Origin: DASVRA01 sp036388855
GTDB lineage: Bacteria; Pseudomonadota; Alphaproteobacteria; Caulobacterales; Caulobacteraceae
DNA length: 43,240 bases
Direction of reading: 5' to 3'
Assembly: GCA_036388855.1 (NCBI GenBank)
Contig: DASVRA010000027.1
Coordinates: forward strand, 1 to 43,240
The notes below the pieces were generated by a model. It was not told the origin of the DNA, searched no databases, and saw nothing but the letters and a program-made list of their open reading frames with translations. The position numbers and the translations under genes are program-made. Numbering within the stretch: the first letter of the stretch is position 1; each line of letters starts with the position of its first letter. Positions 31,310 through 40,062 of this stretch are shown here, one piece after another.

Positions 31310-33826
31310 ATGGCGCCCCGGCTGATCCAGGCGCTGACCCACCCCGCCGGCGCGCTGGAGATCGTCTACGCCGGGGCCGAGGACGACGACGTCTGCCTGG
31401 TGCAGGACGAGTCTGGCCTGGCGATCGAAGTCGACGCGGTCTGGGGGCGCTTCGGCCGCGACATCGGCCTGAACCTGATCGACCACCCCGGCAACGCCCG
31501 CACCCCCTGGGCCCTCGCGGAGCCGGGGCAGGGGCTGCGCTTCGGCCTCGATTTCGGCGGCCGAGGCGATGGCCTCTACCTGCTGGAGACGCTCAAGCCC
31601 GCGCGCGAGCCGGTGGCCGTGGCCTTCCGCGACCCGTTCACCGGCGCCGCCACGCCGGTCCAGCCGCGCCGCCGCTACCGCCTGCAGTTGGCGGCGGCGG
31701 TGGAAGGGACCGGCGCCGATCTGGTGCTGCTGGTCCGCGACCGCGAAGGCCGGCACCTCGACACCATCCGCCGCCGCCTGCCCGAACGTCAGGAGGGGGA
31801 AGCGCCGGACCTCTGCGTCGACTTCGAGACAGGCCCGAAGGCGGCGCGGCTGGAAATCGCGTGCGCGCGCCGCGCCGGAGACCCTGAAGGCAAGGTTTGG
31901 CTCGGACGGCCGGCGCTCGGCCCGGCGGAGGGGGAGACCCGCACCGACTGGTCCTGGGCGCGCCTGCCGCAGGCGGAACTGAAACAGGCGCGCTCAGGCG
32001 CCGGCCCGGCCGCGATGACGCGGCTGCGCGCGCCCTTGCCCGACCACCTGCTGGACGGGCGCGAGCGGCGGCTGGTGGCGCGGGTGCTGGGCTACGCCGG
32101 CGCGCTGGAGGCGGCGCTGTCGTTCAGGCGCCAGCCCCTCGTCGCCCTGTCCAAGGCGGGGCTGGAGCGGGCCAGCGTGGTGCGCCTGGCAGGCCGCGCC
32201 GGTGAGCGCGAGCTTCCGCGGCTGGACCTGCGGTTCTGCGTCGACGGCCGCCTCTCCGAACGCCACCGGATCAAGCCGAAGGAAGGCAAGTTCGACGCCC
32301 GCCTGCCGATCCCGCGCGAATGGCTGGACGGCCGGCCGCACCTGATCCAGGTGCGCGAGGCGGAGACCCAGGCGGTGCTGTTCCAGGTCAACCGCCGCAC
32401 CGCCGCCTTCCACGCCCGCTGGCCGGTGCTGCAGCTGCACGCCCAGCCGCCGCTGAGTCCGGAGTCCTCCCCCGCCCGCGCCCAGCATCTGCGCGCCTTC
32501 CGCGCCTGGACGCGTCGCCGGCGAGCCGGCGAGCAACCCCCGCCGCTGCTCGACCTGCATCAGGAGGTGCTGGCCGGCCCGCGCAAACGCCCCGTCTACC
32601 CGCGGCTGGCCATGCCCCAGCCGGACCGGCCGCGCGCGTCGGTGATCATCCCGGCGCACGGCAAGTTCGAGGTCACGCACCTGGGTCTCGCCGCCCTGCT
32701 GTTCGCCCCGGTGCGTGCCAGCTTCGAGGTGGTGCTGGTCGACGACGGCTCCTCCGACGAGACCGCGCGGATCGAGGAGATCGTCTCCGGCTTGCGGGTC
32801 GTGCGTCACGCCCGCGCCCAGGGCTTCGTCGCCGCGTGCAATCACGGGGCGGAGCAAGCCCAGGGCGAACACCTGGTGTTCCTCAACAACGACACCGAGG
32901 TGACCGCCGGCTGGCTCGATGAACTGCTGGCGGCGCTGGAGGGCGAACGTGTCGGCCTGGCCGGCGCCAAGCTGATCTACCCCGACGGCCGGTTGCAGGA
33001 AGCCGGCGGCATCGTTTGGGGCTCGGGCGACCCCTGGAACGCCGGCCGCGGCGCCGAGCCCGACGAGCCTGCGTGGCGCTATGCGCGCGACGCCGACTAC
33101 GTCTCCGGCGCCGCCATCGCGGTCCCGCGCGCGGTCTGGCGCGAACTCGGCGGCTTCAGCCCGGAGTTCGCCCCCGCCTATTTCGAGGACACCGACTTCG
33201 CCATGAAGGTGCGCGCGAGCGGCCGGCGCGTCGTCTATGTCCCGACCGCCGAGGTGTTCCACTACGAGGGCCAGACCGCGGGCGTGGACAAGGCCGAAGG
33301 CGCCAAGCGCTACCAGGAGGTCAACCGGCCCAAGTTCAAGCGCAAGTGGCGCGACCTCTACGGCGGCCGCCGCGAGGTCGGTGACCGGCCGGACCTGGAA
33401 AAGGACCGGGACGTGCTGTTCCGTGTCTTGCTGTTGAGCATGAAAATGCCGGCAGAAGGCTCTGCCGAAGCAGGAGTTCTACAGGGTGCGCGCGCGCTGG
33501 GCGGAAAACCCACGCTGTTGCCCCTGGACCTGCGCCGCCGCACCTCGGCTGAAGCCCTGGAGCGGAGCGGTGTCGAATGCCTCTCCGCGCCGCACCTGTG
33601 CGACATCCCGGCTTTCCTGGCGAAATCGGCGGCGGACTACGACGCCCTCCTGCTCACCGAGCCTGCGGCTGGGGAGACGGTGCGGGCACTGCTGCCGGAA
33701 GCGGTGCGCGAGCGCCTGCTGGTGGCCGAGCCGCCCTCGGAGGGGGAGCTGACGGGTTGGCTGCGCGAACGCTTGGCGTCCGTCGATGTGTTCGGCCGCC
33801 CCGAGACGGAGCTGCGGCGCGCCTAG
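31310..33826 (+). CDS. Large glycosyltransferase B: N-terminal module, GT2, truncated GT4-like end
   Basis: This 838-aa protein starts one base after the sulfotransferase stop. Residues about 1-205 are the same module as in protein A (GLNLIDHPGNARTPWAL, FRDPFTGAATPVQPRRRYRLQL). Residues about 205-430 are a second beta-rich/linker part ending in LRAFRAWTRRRRAGEQPPP, also parallel to A. Residues about 437-690 are an intact GT2 domain: ASVIIPAHGKFEVT, VLVDDGSSDET, FLNNDTEVTAGWLDELL, YVSGAAIAVPRAVW and APAYFEDTDFAMKVR. The last 140 residues (RTSAEALERSGVECLSAPH, then YDALLLTEPAAGETVRALL) resemble only the first half of the A GT4 domain. Its stop shares CTAG (33823-33826) with convergent manC. Substrates are not predictable. 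Confidence 0.87.
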   Translation: MAPRLIQALTHPAGALEIVYAGAEDDDVCLVQDESGLAIEVDAVWGRFGRDIGLNLIDHPGNARTPWALAEPGQGLRFGLDFGGRGDGLYLLETLKPAREPVAVAFRDPFTGAATPVQPRRRYRLQLAAAVEGTGADLVLLVRDREGRHLDTIRRRLPERQEGEAPDLCVDFETGPKAARLEIACARRAGDPEGKVWLGRPALGPAEGETRTDWSWARLPQAELKQARSGAGPAAMTRLRAPLPDHLLDGRERRLVARVLGYAGALEAALSFRRQPLVALSKAGLERASVVRLAGRAGERELPRLDLRFCVDGRLSERHRIKPKEGKFDARLPIPREWLDGRPHLIQVREAETQAVLFQVNRRTAAFHARWPVLQLHAQPPLSPESSPARAQHLRAFRAWTRRRRAGEQPPPLLDLHQEVLAGPRKRPVYPRLAMPQPDRPRASVIIPAHGKFEVTHLGLAALLFAPVRASFEVVLVDDGSSDETARIEEIVSGLRVVRHARAQGFVAACNHGAEQAQGEHLVFLNNDTEVTAGWLDELLAALEGERVGLAGAKLIYPDGRLQEAGGIVWGSGDPWNAGRGAEPDEPAWRYARDADYVSGAAIAVPRAVWRELGGFSPEFAPAYFEDTDFAMKVRASGRRVVYVPTAEVFHYEGQTAGVDKAEGAKRYQEVNRPKFKRKWRDLYGGRREVGDRPDLEKDRDVLFRVLLLSMKMPAEGSAEAGVLQGARALGGKPTLLPLDLRRRTSAEALERSGVECLSAPHLCDIPAFLAKSAADYDALLLTEPAAGETVRALLPEAVRERLLVAEPPSEGELTGWLRERLASVDVFGRPETELRRA

Positions 33827-34896
33827 AGCAGGTCGCCCCGGCCGCGCCCCTTGAGCTGTTCCACCACCGCCTTGACCCTCTGGCTCTGGTCCCGCGGAAC
33901 CACCAGAACGGCGTCGCCCGTCGCGATCACCACAAGATCGCGGGCGCCGCAGACCGCCACCGTGGGGCCTTCCGACCGGATCAGGCAGCCGCTCGCGTCG
34001 AGGGCGAGCACATCGCCGGACAAGGCGTTGCCCGCGCCGTCTTTCGCCAGCGCCTCCCACACCGCCGCCCATGAGCCCACGTCGCTCCATCCGGTCTCCA
34101 GCGGCGCGACCGCCACCCGCCCGGTCTTCTCCATCACCGCGTAATCGACAGAGTCCGAGGGGGCGGCGGCGAAGGCTTCCGCATCTAGCGCCACGGCCCC
34201 TTCGGTTGCCCGGCCAAGCCGCAGCGCCTCCGCCGCGCGGGCGGCGATCTCCGGCTGCAGCCGCGCCATTTCCTCCAGCATCCTGTCGGCGCGGAACAGG
34301 AAGTAGCCGGCGTTCCACAGGTAGCCGCCGTGGGCGAGGTAGCGTTCGGCGGTGGCGGCGTCGGGCTTCTCCACGAACTCGGCCGCTTCGAAGATTCCGC
34401 CGAGCGGCGGGCCCAGGCGGATGTAGCCGTAGCCGGTCTCGGGATGGGTGGGGCGAACGCCCAGCGTGACCAGCTGTCCTTCTCTCGCGGCAGGAACAGC
34501 GCGGCTGACGGCGCCAGCGAAAGCGCCGGCGGAGGCGATCAGGTGGTCGGCGGGGGCGAGCAGCACCAGCGCCTCGCGGCCGATGCGCTCGGCGGCCCAG
34601 CCAGCGGCGATGGCGGCGCAGGCGGCGGTGTTGCGGCCGACCGGCTCAAGGATCAGGCGCGGGGCGGGATCGAGGCCGTCGAACTGCGCGCGTACCGCCT
34701 GCTCGTGCGTGGCGTTGCACACCACCACCGGTTGTCCGAACACCTGCGGCGCCGATGCCAGACGGTCGAGCGTTTCGCGCAAGAGCGACCGCTCGCCCAG
34801 AAGCGCATGCAGCTGCTTGGGCGCGGCTTGGCGCGACAGCGGCCACAGGCGAGAGCCGGCGCCGCCGGACATGATGACGGGGGTAATCGGGGCCAC
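33823..34896 (-). CDS. manC: Mannose-1-phosphate guanylyltransferase (short form)
   Basis: This 357-aa nucleotidyltransferase makes GDP-mannose from mannose 1-phosphate and GTP. It starts with GTG at 34894-34896. Motifs are VIMSGGAGSRLWPLSRQAAPKQ (the GGxGxRLWPLSR GTP site), LILEPVGRNTAACAAIAA, LLAPADHLI, GYGYIRLG, FVEKPDAATAERY, GGYLWNAGYFLFRA, SVDYAVMEKTGRVAV and ETGWSDVGSWAAVW. The C-terminal mannose-6-phosphate isomerase cupin of the longer bifunctional type is absent, so this is the monofunctional form. It lies between two glycosyltransferase groups and is divergent from the 35050 operon, fitting sugar-nucleotide supply for the glycan. Confidence 0.94.
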   Translation of the reverse strand: MAPITPVIMSGGAGSRLWPLSRQAAPKQLHALLGERSLLRETLDRLASAPQVFGQPVVVCNATHEQAVRAQFDGLDPAPRLILEPVGRNTAACAAIAAGWAAERIGREALVLLAPADHLIASAGAFAGAVSRAVPAAREGQLVTLGVRPTHPETGYGYIRLGPPLGGIFEAAEFVEKPDAATAERYLAHGGYLWNAGYFLFRADRMLEEMARLQPEIAARAAEALRLGRATEGAVALDAEAFAAAPSDSVDYAVMEKTGRVAVAPLETGWSDVGSWAAVWEALAKDGAGNALSGDVLALDASGCLIRSEGPTVAVCGARDLVVIATGDAVLVVPRDQSQRVKAVVEQLKGRGRGDLL

Positions 34897-35049
34897 GGCC
34901 GCTTGGCTAGCCCAGCGGCGGCCCCGGCGGAAGCCGCCGCCGGTTTGCAGCGGGCAGGGGCCTTGCTATTCACGCCCGCGTGCGCGGCGTCCGGCCAGCG
35001 CTGGCGGCCCGCGGCCGTTCCCAATGGCGCAGATGGAGCCACCCGCCGC

Positions 35050-36039
35050 ATGCGCGTGCTGATGTCCTTCTGCAACGTCGGGCTTTACAATTCGCAGTTC
35101 TCCCTGGCGCTGCTGGACCTGTCGCTGCCTGATCCGGTGGCGCTGGTCGACTGCGCGGGCTTCATCGACCCCGATTCCGACTCCGGCGTCACCGGCCTGG
35201 TGCGGCTCGGCGACGGTGGCTTGGCGCTGGCCGTCCAGTCGGGCCAGCCGCGGGTGGTGTTCCTGAACGCCGACCTCAGCCTGCGCCGGGTGGTGCGCAG
35301 CGAGCGCTTCGCCGACCTTCACTCCCTGCACGAGCGCGATGGCTTTCTGTTCTGCTGCTCTTCCGGCAACAACAAGATCCTCAAGATCGCGCTCGGCGAC
35401 TACGCCGTCAGCCTGTTCTGGGAATACCCGATCGACGAGCCGTTCCTGCACATCAACTCGCTGGCCTTCGTGGGCGAGCGGGCGCTGGCCTGCTCGCACA
35501 AGATCCCTCCGGAGACCGGCACAGCCAGCGGCGGCTGCTGGTTCCTGGACGATTTCGATGTGCTTATCCCCGGCCTGAAGCAGCCGCACACGGTCACCTC
35601 GGCGGGCGAGGCCGTCTGGTGCCTGAGCTCACACGACGAGCAGATCGCCGTCTGGCGCGGCGGCGAGGTGACGGCGCGGCCGCTGAAGGGCTACCTTCGC
35701 GGCCTGATGTTCGAAGGGGACCAGGTGCTGGTGGGCTGCTCGTCGCGCCGCTTCGTCTCGCGCAAGCGCAAGGGCGTGCAGCGCTACGCCGACTTCGCGG
35801 AGGTGATCGGCAACCCCGCCTACATGAGCAGCCTGGCGGTTTGCGGTACGGACCTGGAGGAACGGGCGCGGGCCGGCACGACCACGGTCGGCTTCGAGAG
35901 CTATGACCTGATCGCCGACCCCGGAGTCCCCGAGACGTTGCTGCGCCGGCCGGCCGCGCCCGTCCGGATGCAGACCATGCAGCGCCAGCTGATCGCCACG
36001 CGCGAGCTCCTGGCCAAGGCCAGGGAGGGCGCGGCGTGA
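35050..36039 (+). CDS. Propeller-like protein, possibly TIGR03032/DUF4915-type
   Basis: This 329-aa protein has repeated beta-strand blocks with spaced Trp/Phe: GVTGLVRLGDGGLALAVQ, FADLHSLHERDGFLFCCSSG, HINSLAFVGERALACSHK, HTVTSAGEAVWCLSSHDEQI and GYLRGLMFEGDQVLVGCSSRRF. The LHSLHERDG and LRGLMFEGDQVLVG stretches resemble the TIGR03032/DUF4915 proteins found near glycosyltransferases and sulfotransferases, but I hold this loosely. Five or six blades suggest a beta-propeller; no signal peptide is seen. The C-terminus (MQTMQRQLIATRELLAKAREG) is helical. I choose ATG 35050 (MRVLMSFCNVGLYNSQF), with a GGAG 12 bases upstream. It is the first gene of a four-gene coupled operon and overlaps the next gene by 4 bases. 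Confidence 0.68.
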   Translation: MRVLMSFCNVGLYNSQFSLALLDLSLPDPVALVDCAGFIDPDSDSGVTGLVRLGDGGLALAVQSGQPRVVFLNADLSLRRVVRSERFADLHSLHERDGFLFCCSSGNNKILKIALGDYAVSLFWEYPIDEPFLHINSLAFVGERALACSHKIPPETGTASGGCWFLDDFDVLIPGLKQPHTVTSAGEAVWCLSSHDEQIAVWRGGEVTARPLKGYLRGLMFEGDQVLVGCSSRRFVSRKRKGVQRYADFAEVIGNPAYMSSLAVCGTDLEERARAGTTTVGFESYDLIADPGVPETLLRRPAAPVRMQTMQRQLIATRELLAKAREGAA

Positions 36040-37028
36040 CGCTCTACCTGCACATCGGCCTGCACAAGACCGGCACCTCCTCGCTGCAGAACTTCCTAAT
36101 CCGCAACAAGGAGGCTCTGGCGGCGGCGGGGTACTTGTGGCCCCGAGCCGGCTCCACCGGCGGCGGCCACCACAACCTGGGCTATGAGTTGCTGGGCAAG
36201 CCGCGCTTCGCGCCGGCGGCGGGCGGTTTGGCGGCGCTGGCGGCGGAGCTGGAGGGGGCGCGGAACGCCATCGTCTCCTCCGAGGAGCTGGAGTTCCTGG
36301 AGCTGGCGCAGGTGCGGCGGCTGCGCGAGGGGTTGGGCGATAGGCGGGTGAGGGTGCTTATCTACCTGCGCCGGCAGGACGAGCTGATCGCCTCCACCTA
36401 CGCCCAGCAGGTGAGGATGGGCTCCGCCCTTGGGACCTTTGAGGAATACGCCCTGGCCAGCCTCTACAATCCCCGCTTCGACTTTACCCAGCTGCTGGCG
36501 CGGTGGGGTCATGTGTTCGGACGCGAGAGCCTCAACGTGGCGGTGGTCTGCGGCGAGACCACGGGCGAGCGGCTGTTCGCCGACTTTCTCGCCCGCGTCG
36601 GCCTCGCGGACTATGCCGAAGCCTTCGGCAAGCCGCCGCGGAGCCTCAACGTCACGCCGGGGGCCAACGAGGTGGAGCTCATACGGAGGGCGGCGCGGCT
36701 GCTGCGCAAGGGCGGGCGTCCGCTCGACACCGAGCTGCTGAAGCGGGTGCAGCAGGCGGCCGCCGAGCGGGTCGCCCGCGAGCCGGACCTGCAGACCGAT
36801 AAGCTCACGCTCGACGAGGCGATGCTGGCGCGCGCGGCGGGGCGCTTCGGCGCCGGCAACCACAAGGTCGCGGCCGACTACGTCGCCTCGCGGGCGCAGC
36901 GGGCGGCGCTCGCCTTCGAGGATGACCCCATCGCGGGCGGGCGGCTGGCGCGGGGGCCGAGGCTGGCGCACATCGCCGAGGAGATCGCCGCCGCGCTGCG
37001 CCAACCGGCCGAGGCCGCGCATGGCTGA
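36036..37028 (+). CDS. Sulfotransferase-like protein
   Basis: This 330-aa protein starts with GTG at 36036, with GGAGG (36024-36028) 7 bases upstream, and overlaps the preceding stop as GTGA. The N-terminal LHIGLHKTGTSSLQNFL (residues about 5-21) is a PAPS phosphosulfate-binding loop. VRVLIYLRRQDELIASTYAQQ (about 106-126) is the matching 3'-phosphate site with Arg and Ser/Thr, followed by a GT-cluster-type VTPGANEVEL. The architecture fits small bacterial carbohydrate sulfotransferases. The C-terminal 100 residues are helical and rich in Ala/Arg. It overlaps the next glycosyltransferase gene by 8 bases. The acceptor is probably a sugar of the same locus, by context only. Confidence 0.8.
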   Translation: MTLYLHIGLHKTGTSSLQNFLIRNKEALAAAGYLWPRAGSTGGGHHNLGYELLGKPRFAPAAGGLAALAAELEGARNAIVSSEELEFLELAQVRRLREGLGDRRVRVLIYLRRQDELIASTYAQQVRMGSALGTFEEYALASLYNPRFDFTQLLARWGHVFGRESLNVAVVCGETTGERLFADFLARVGLADYAEAFGKPPRSLNVTPGANEVELIRRAARLLRKGGRPLDTELLKRVQQAAAERVAREPDLQTDKLTLDEAMLARAAGRFGAGNHKVAADYVASRAQRAALAFEDDPIAGGRLARGPRLAHIAEEIAAALRQPAEAAHG

Positions 37029-40000
37029 GGCGGCGCGGGTGGACGAGAAGCTGCGGGGCAACTACCGCAAGTACGCAGCCGCCAATCCGCTGCTGAAGCT
37101 CGATCCCGAGTGGCTGCGCCGCAACGACCCGATGCTGGCGCTCGCCGCCGGCGACGATCCGGAGTTCGACTACCTCGGCTGGTATCTGGGCCGCCAGCAG
37201 GACCGTGCCTTCCCCTCGCCCAACCCCTTCTTCGACTGGGCCATCTACGACGCGCGCAGCAACTATTCGAACCGGGGCGGACGCACGCCGATCGAATACG
37301 ACTTCCTGACCACGGGGCTGGAGCGCAACGCCGCCCCCAACTGGCTGTTTCGCAACGAGCATTTCGCCGGCCTGCGCGCCGGCATCGGCGAAAAGCCGAT
37401 GACCAACGCCCAGCTCAACGCGCTGCGGCACAACTACGGCGCCTTTTACCTCGCCTTCCTGTTCAACATCGACCGCTTCGAGCGCGCCGGCCCGCTATTC
37501 TCCTTCCGCTTCTACCGCGCCCGCACCGGCTCGGCCGAAGCCGACAAGCGCGCCCTGCTGCGCCACTACCTGATGGACGGCCACGTGCAGGGCCTGCACG
37601 GCACGCCCCTGTTCGACGAGGAATGGTACCGCGCCCGTTATGGCGAGGCCCTGGCGGTCGGCTCGGAGGCCCACCACCGCCACCGCTCGGCCCTGCAGCA
37701 CTTCCTCGACATCGGCGTGCGCGAAGGCTTCTCGCCGATCCCCGACTTCGACGCCGAGTTCTACGTCGAACAGCACCCCGAGGCGGCGGACGAGATCGCC
37801 ATGGGCTGGTTCGCCTCGCCCGTGGACCACTGGCTCGGCAACCTCGCCTCGCTGAACCTGGCGCCCAACCCCTACTTCGACCCCCGCTATTACCTTGAGG
37901 AAAACCCCCAGGTGCACGCCGAGATGGCGGCGCTTGGGCTAGTCAACCCGCTCGAGCACTTCCTCCATGCCGGCTACGCCAGGGGCCTTCGCGCCAGCCA
38001 GCCGCTGCTCGAAGTCGCCACCCCCGAGAAATACGCCAAGGCCGGCTTCGAAAAGCGCGCCGCGCTCGCCGCCCACCAGGCGCTGCTGGCGCCGCTGCGG
38101 CCGAACCTGGCGGTGAGCCGGCCGCGGGTGTCGCTGGTCATCCCCGTGCTGGACCACTTCGCCTTCACCGCCGCCCTGCTGGCGCGGCTGGCGGCGGAAT
38201 ACGGCGAGGGGAGCGCCTGCCCCGCCGAGGTGATCGTGGTGGACAACGGCTCCACCGACCGCACCCTTGAGCTGCCCGAGCTGTTCCCAGGCATCGTCTA
38301 CGTCCGCGCCGATGAGCCGCTCGGCTACACGCTCGCCTGCAACCTAGGAGCGGAGCGCGCCACCGCGCCGGTGCTGGTGTTCATGAACAACGACATCGAG
38401 CTCGGCCCCGGCATGCTGGCCCAGCTGGCCGAGGCGCTGGAGACGGACGCGGCGATCGGCGCGGCCGGGCCCAAGATCGTGCTGCCCGACGGGCGGGTGC
38501 AGGAGGCCGGCGGCGTGCTGTTCGCCAACGGCGGCACCGCCGGCTTCGGGCGCGGCGACCGGCCCGAGCAGGAACCGCTGAACCTTCCCCGTGACGTCGA
38601 CTACGTCTCCGGCTGCGCGCTCGCGGTGCGGCGCGAGGCCTGGGAGCGTGTGGGCCCGTTCGACGAGCGGTTCAGCCCCGGCTACTTCGAGGACACCGAC
38701 CTGTGCCTGCGCCTGCGCCAGGCAGGCTGGCGCGTCCGCTACCTGCCCCAGGCGTGGCTGACCCACTACGAATACGGCACCTTCTCCAAGGGGAGGCCCA
38801 AGGAGATCTCCTACTTCCGCATGTACGCCAACAAGGGGAAGTTCATGGCCAAGCATCGCCGCGAACTTCCTGAAATCGGCGCGCCCACCGAGCCGTTCGA
38901 CCTCTCCGGCGCCGCCTTCCGCCTGGGCGGCAAGGCGGGGCGGCTGGCCCTGATGATCGAGGACCTGGTCCCCAGCCGCCTCTACGGCTCCGGCTTCGCC
39001 CGCTCCGAGGACGTGGTGCAGGAGTTCCTGCGCCGGGGCTGGCGCCTGACCATCCTCGCCGGCCAGCCTCGCCCGGGCGACGGCCGCTTTCTCGAGCGCT
39101 ACCAGGGGCAGGTGGACATCCGCTACCTCCCCTCCACGCCATTGGCGAAGCTGCTGGAGGAGCTGGGACCGGCGCTGGACCTGGTCTGGGTCAGCCGCAC
39201 CCACAACATCGCCAATCTGAGGTCCGAGCTGCTGGCCTGGCGGCGCAAGGGGCCGGGGCGGCGGCTGGTGGCCGACACCGAGGCGCTGGCGTCGCTGCGC
39301 AACGCCTTTCCCGGACAGGGGCCGTCGGAGCTGCAGGGCGATCCCCGGGCGCTGGAGGCGGTGCGCGGCGAACTCGACCCGGCCGCCGACTTTGACGAAA
39401 TCCTCTGCGTCAATCCGCAGGAGGCGGAGCTGGCGTCCGCGGCCCTCGAGAGCCAGAAGGTCGGCGTGCTCGGCCACCGCTTCGAGTTGGAGCGGCGCCA
39501 GAGCCCGCCGTTCGAGTCGCGCCACGGTTTCGTCTTCTGCGGCGCCATCCATGAGAGCTACGCCCCCAACATGGACTCGCTGGTCTGGTTCTGCGGCGAG
39601 ATACTGCCGCGCATCCAGGCGCGGCTGCCGCAGGCCCACCTGACCTTCGTCGGCCACGTGCGCGAGGGCCTGACCCTGCCCGAGGAGGTGACGGCCCGCG
39701 CCCTGGTGCTGGGTCAGGTCGCCGAGCTCGCACCGGTATTCGACCAGCACCGGGTGTTCGTGGCGCCCACGCGTCTGGCCGCCGGCATGCCGCACAAGGT
39801 GCAGCACGCCATGACACTGGACATCCCCTGCGTCATCACCCGCAACCTGGCCGACCAGCTGGCGCCCTCGCCCGAGCTGACGCCGTTTCTCGCCGCCGCC
39901 GTCGACCCCGAGGACTTCGCCGCCCGCTGCATCGAGCTGCACGGGGACGCGGCGCTGTGGGCGCGGGTGCAACGCGACGCCCGCGCCGAGATCGAGGGCT

Positions 40001-40062
40001 CCGCCTCGCCCGAAGCGTTCTCGCGCGCCTTCGACCAGGTGCTGGAGGCCGCCCTTGGCTGA
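37021..40062 (+). CDS. Large glycosyltransferase C: tandem FD-Y repeats, GT2, GT4
   Basis: This 1013-aa protein overlaps the upstream sulfotransferase gene by 8 bases. Residues about 60-350 carry repeated modules with an NPFFDWAIYD, TPLFDEEWYRARYGEAL, IPDFDAEFYVEQHPEAAD, NPYFDPRYYLEENPQVHAE pattern, each followed by a HFL or WLGN helix. Residues about 365-620 are GT2: RVSLVIPVLDHFAFT, VIVVDNGSTDRT, VFMNNDIELGPGM, YVSGCALAVRREAWERVGPFDERF and PGYFEDTDLCLRLRQAGWRV. Residues about 640-1000 are a GT4 domain (LALMIEDLVPSRLYGSGFARSED, GFVFCGAIHESYAPNMDSLVWF, HRVFVAPTRLAAGMPHKVQHAM). The usual Glu in the last motif is His (KVQHAM rather than KVxEAx). Two catalytic domains suggest addition of two sugars or chain extension. 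Substrates unknown. Confidence 0.88.
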   Translation: MAEAARVDEKLRGNYRKYAAANPLLKLDPEWLRRNDPMLALAAGDDPEFDYLGWYLGRQQDRAFPSPNPFFDWAIYDARSNYSNRGGRTPIEYDFLTTGLERNAAPNWLFRNEHFAGLRAGIGEKPMTNAQLNALRHNYGAFYLAFLFNIDRFERAGPLFSFRFYRARTGSAEADKRALLRHYLMDGHVQGLHGTPLFDEEWYRARYGEALAVGSEAHHRHRSALQHFLDIGVREGFSPIPDFDAEFYVEQHPEAADEIAMGWFASPVDHWLGNLASLNLAPNPYFDPRYYLEENPQVHAEMAALGLVNPLEHFLHAGYARGLRASQPLLEVATPEKYAKAGFEKRAALAAHQALLAPLRPNLAVSRPRVSLVIPVLDHFAFTAALLARLAAEYGEGSACPAEVIVVDNGSTDRTLELPELFPGIVYVRADEPLGYTLACNLGAERATAPVLVFMNNDIELGPGMLAQLAEALETDAAIGAAGPKIVLPDGRVQEAGGVLFANGGTAGFGRGDRPEQEPLNLPRDVDYVSGCALAVRREAWERVGPFDERFSPGYFEDTDLCLRLRQAGWRVRYLPQAWLTHYEYGTFSKGRPKEISYFRMYANKGKFMAKHRRELPEIGAPTEPFDLSGAAFRLGGKAGRLALMIEDLVPSRLYGSGFARSEDVVQEFLRRGWRLTILAGQPRPGDGRFLERYQGQVDIRYLPSTPLAKLLEELGPALDLVWVSRTHNIANLRSELLAWRRKGPGRRLVADTEALASLRNAFPGQGPSELQGDPRALEAVRGELDPAADFDEILCVNPQEAELASAALESQKVGVLGHRFELERRQSPPFESRHGFVFCGAIHESYAPNMDSLVWFCGEILPRIQARLPQAHLTFVGHVREGLTLPEEVTARALVLGQVAELAPVFDQHRVFVAPTRLAAGMPHKVQHAMTLDIPCVITRNLADQLAPSPELTPFLAAAVDPEDFAARCIELHGDAALWARVQRDARAEIEGSASPEAFSRAFDQVLEAALG

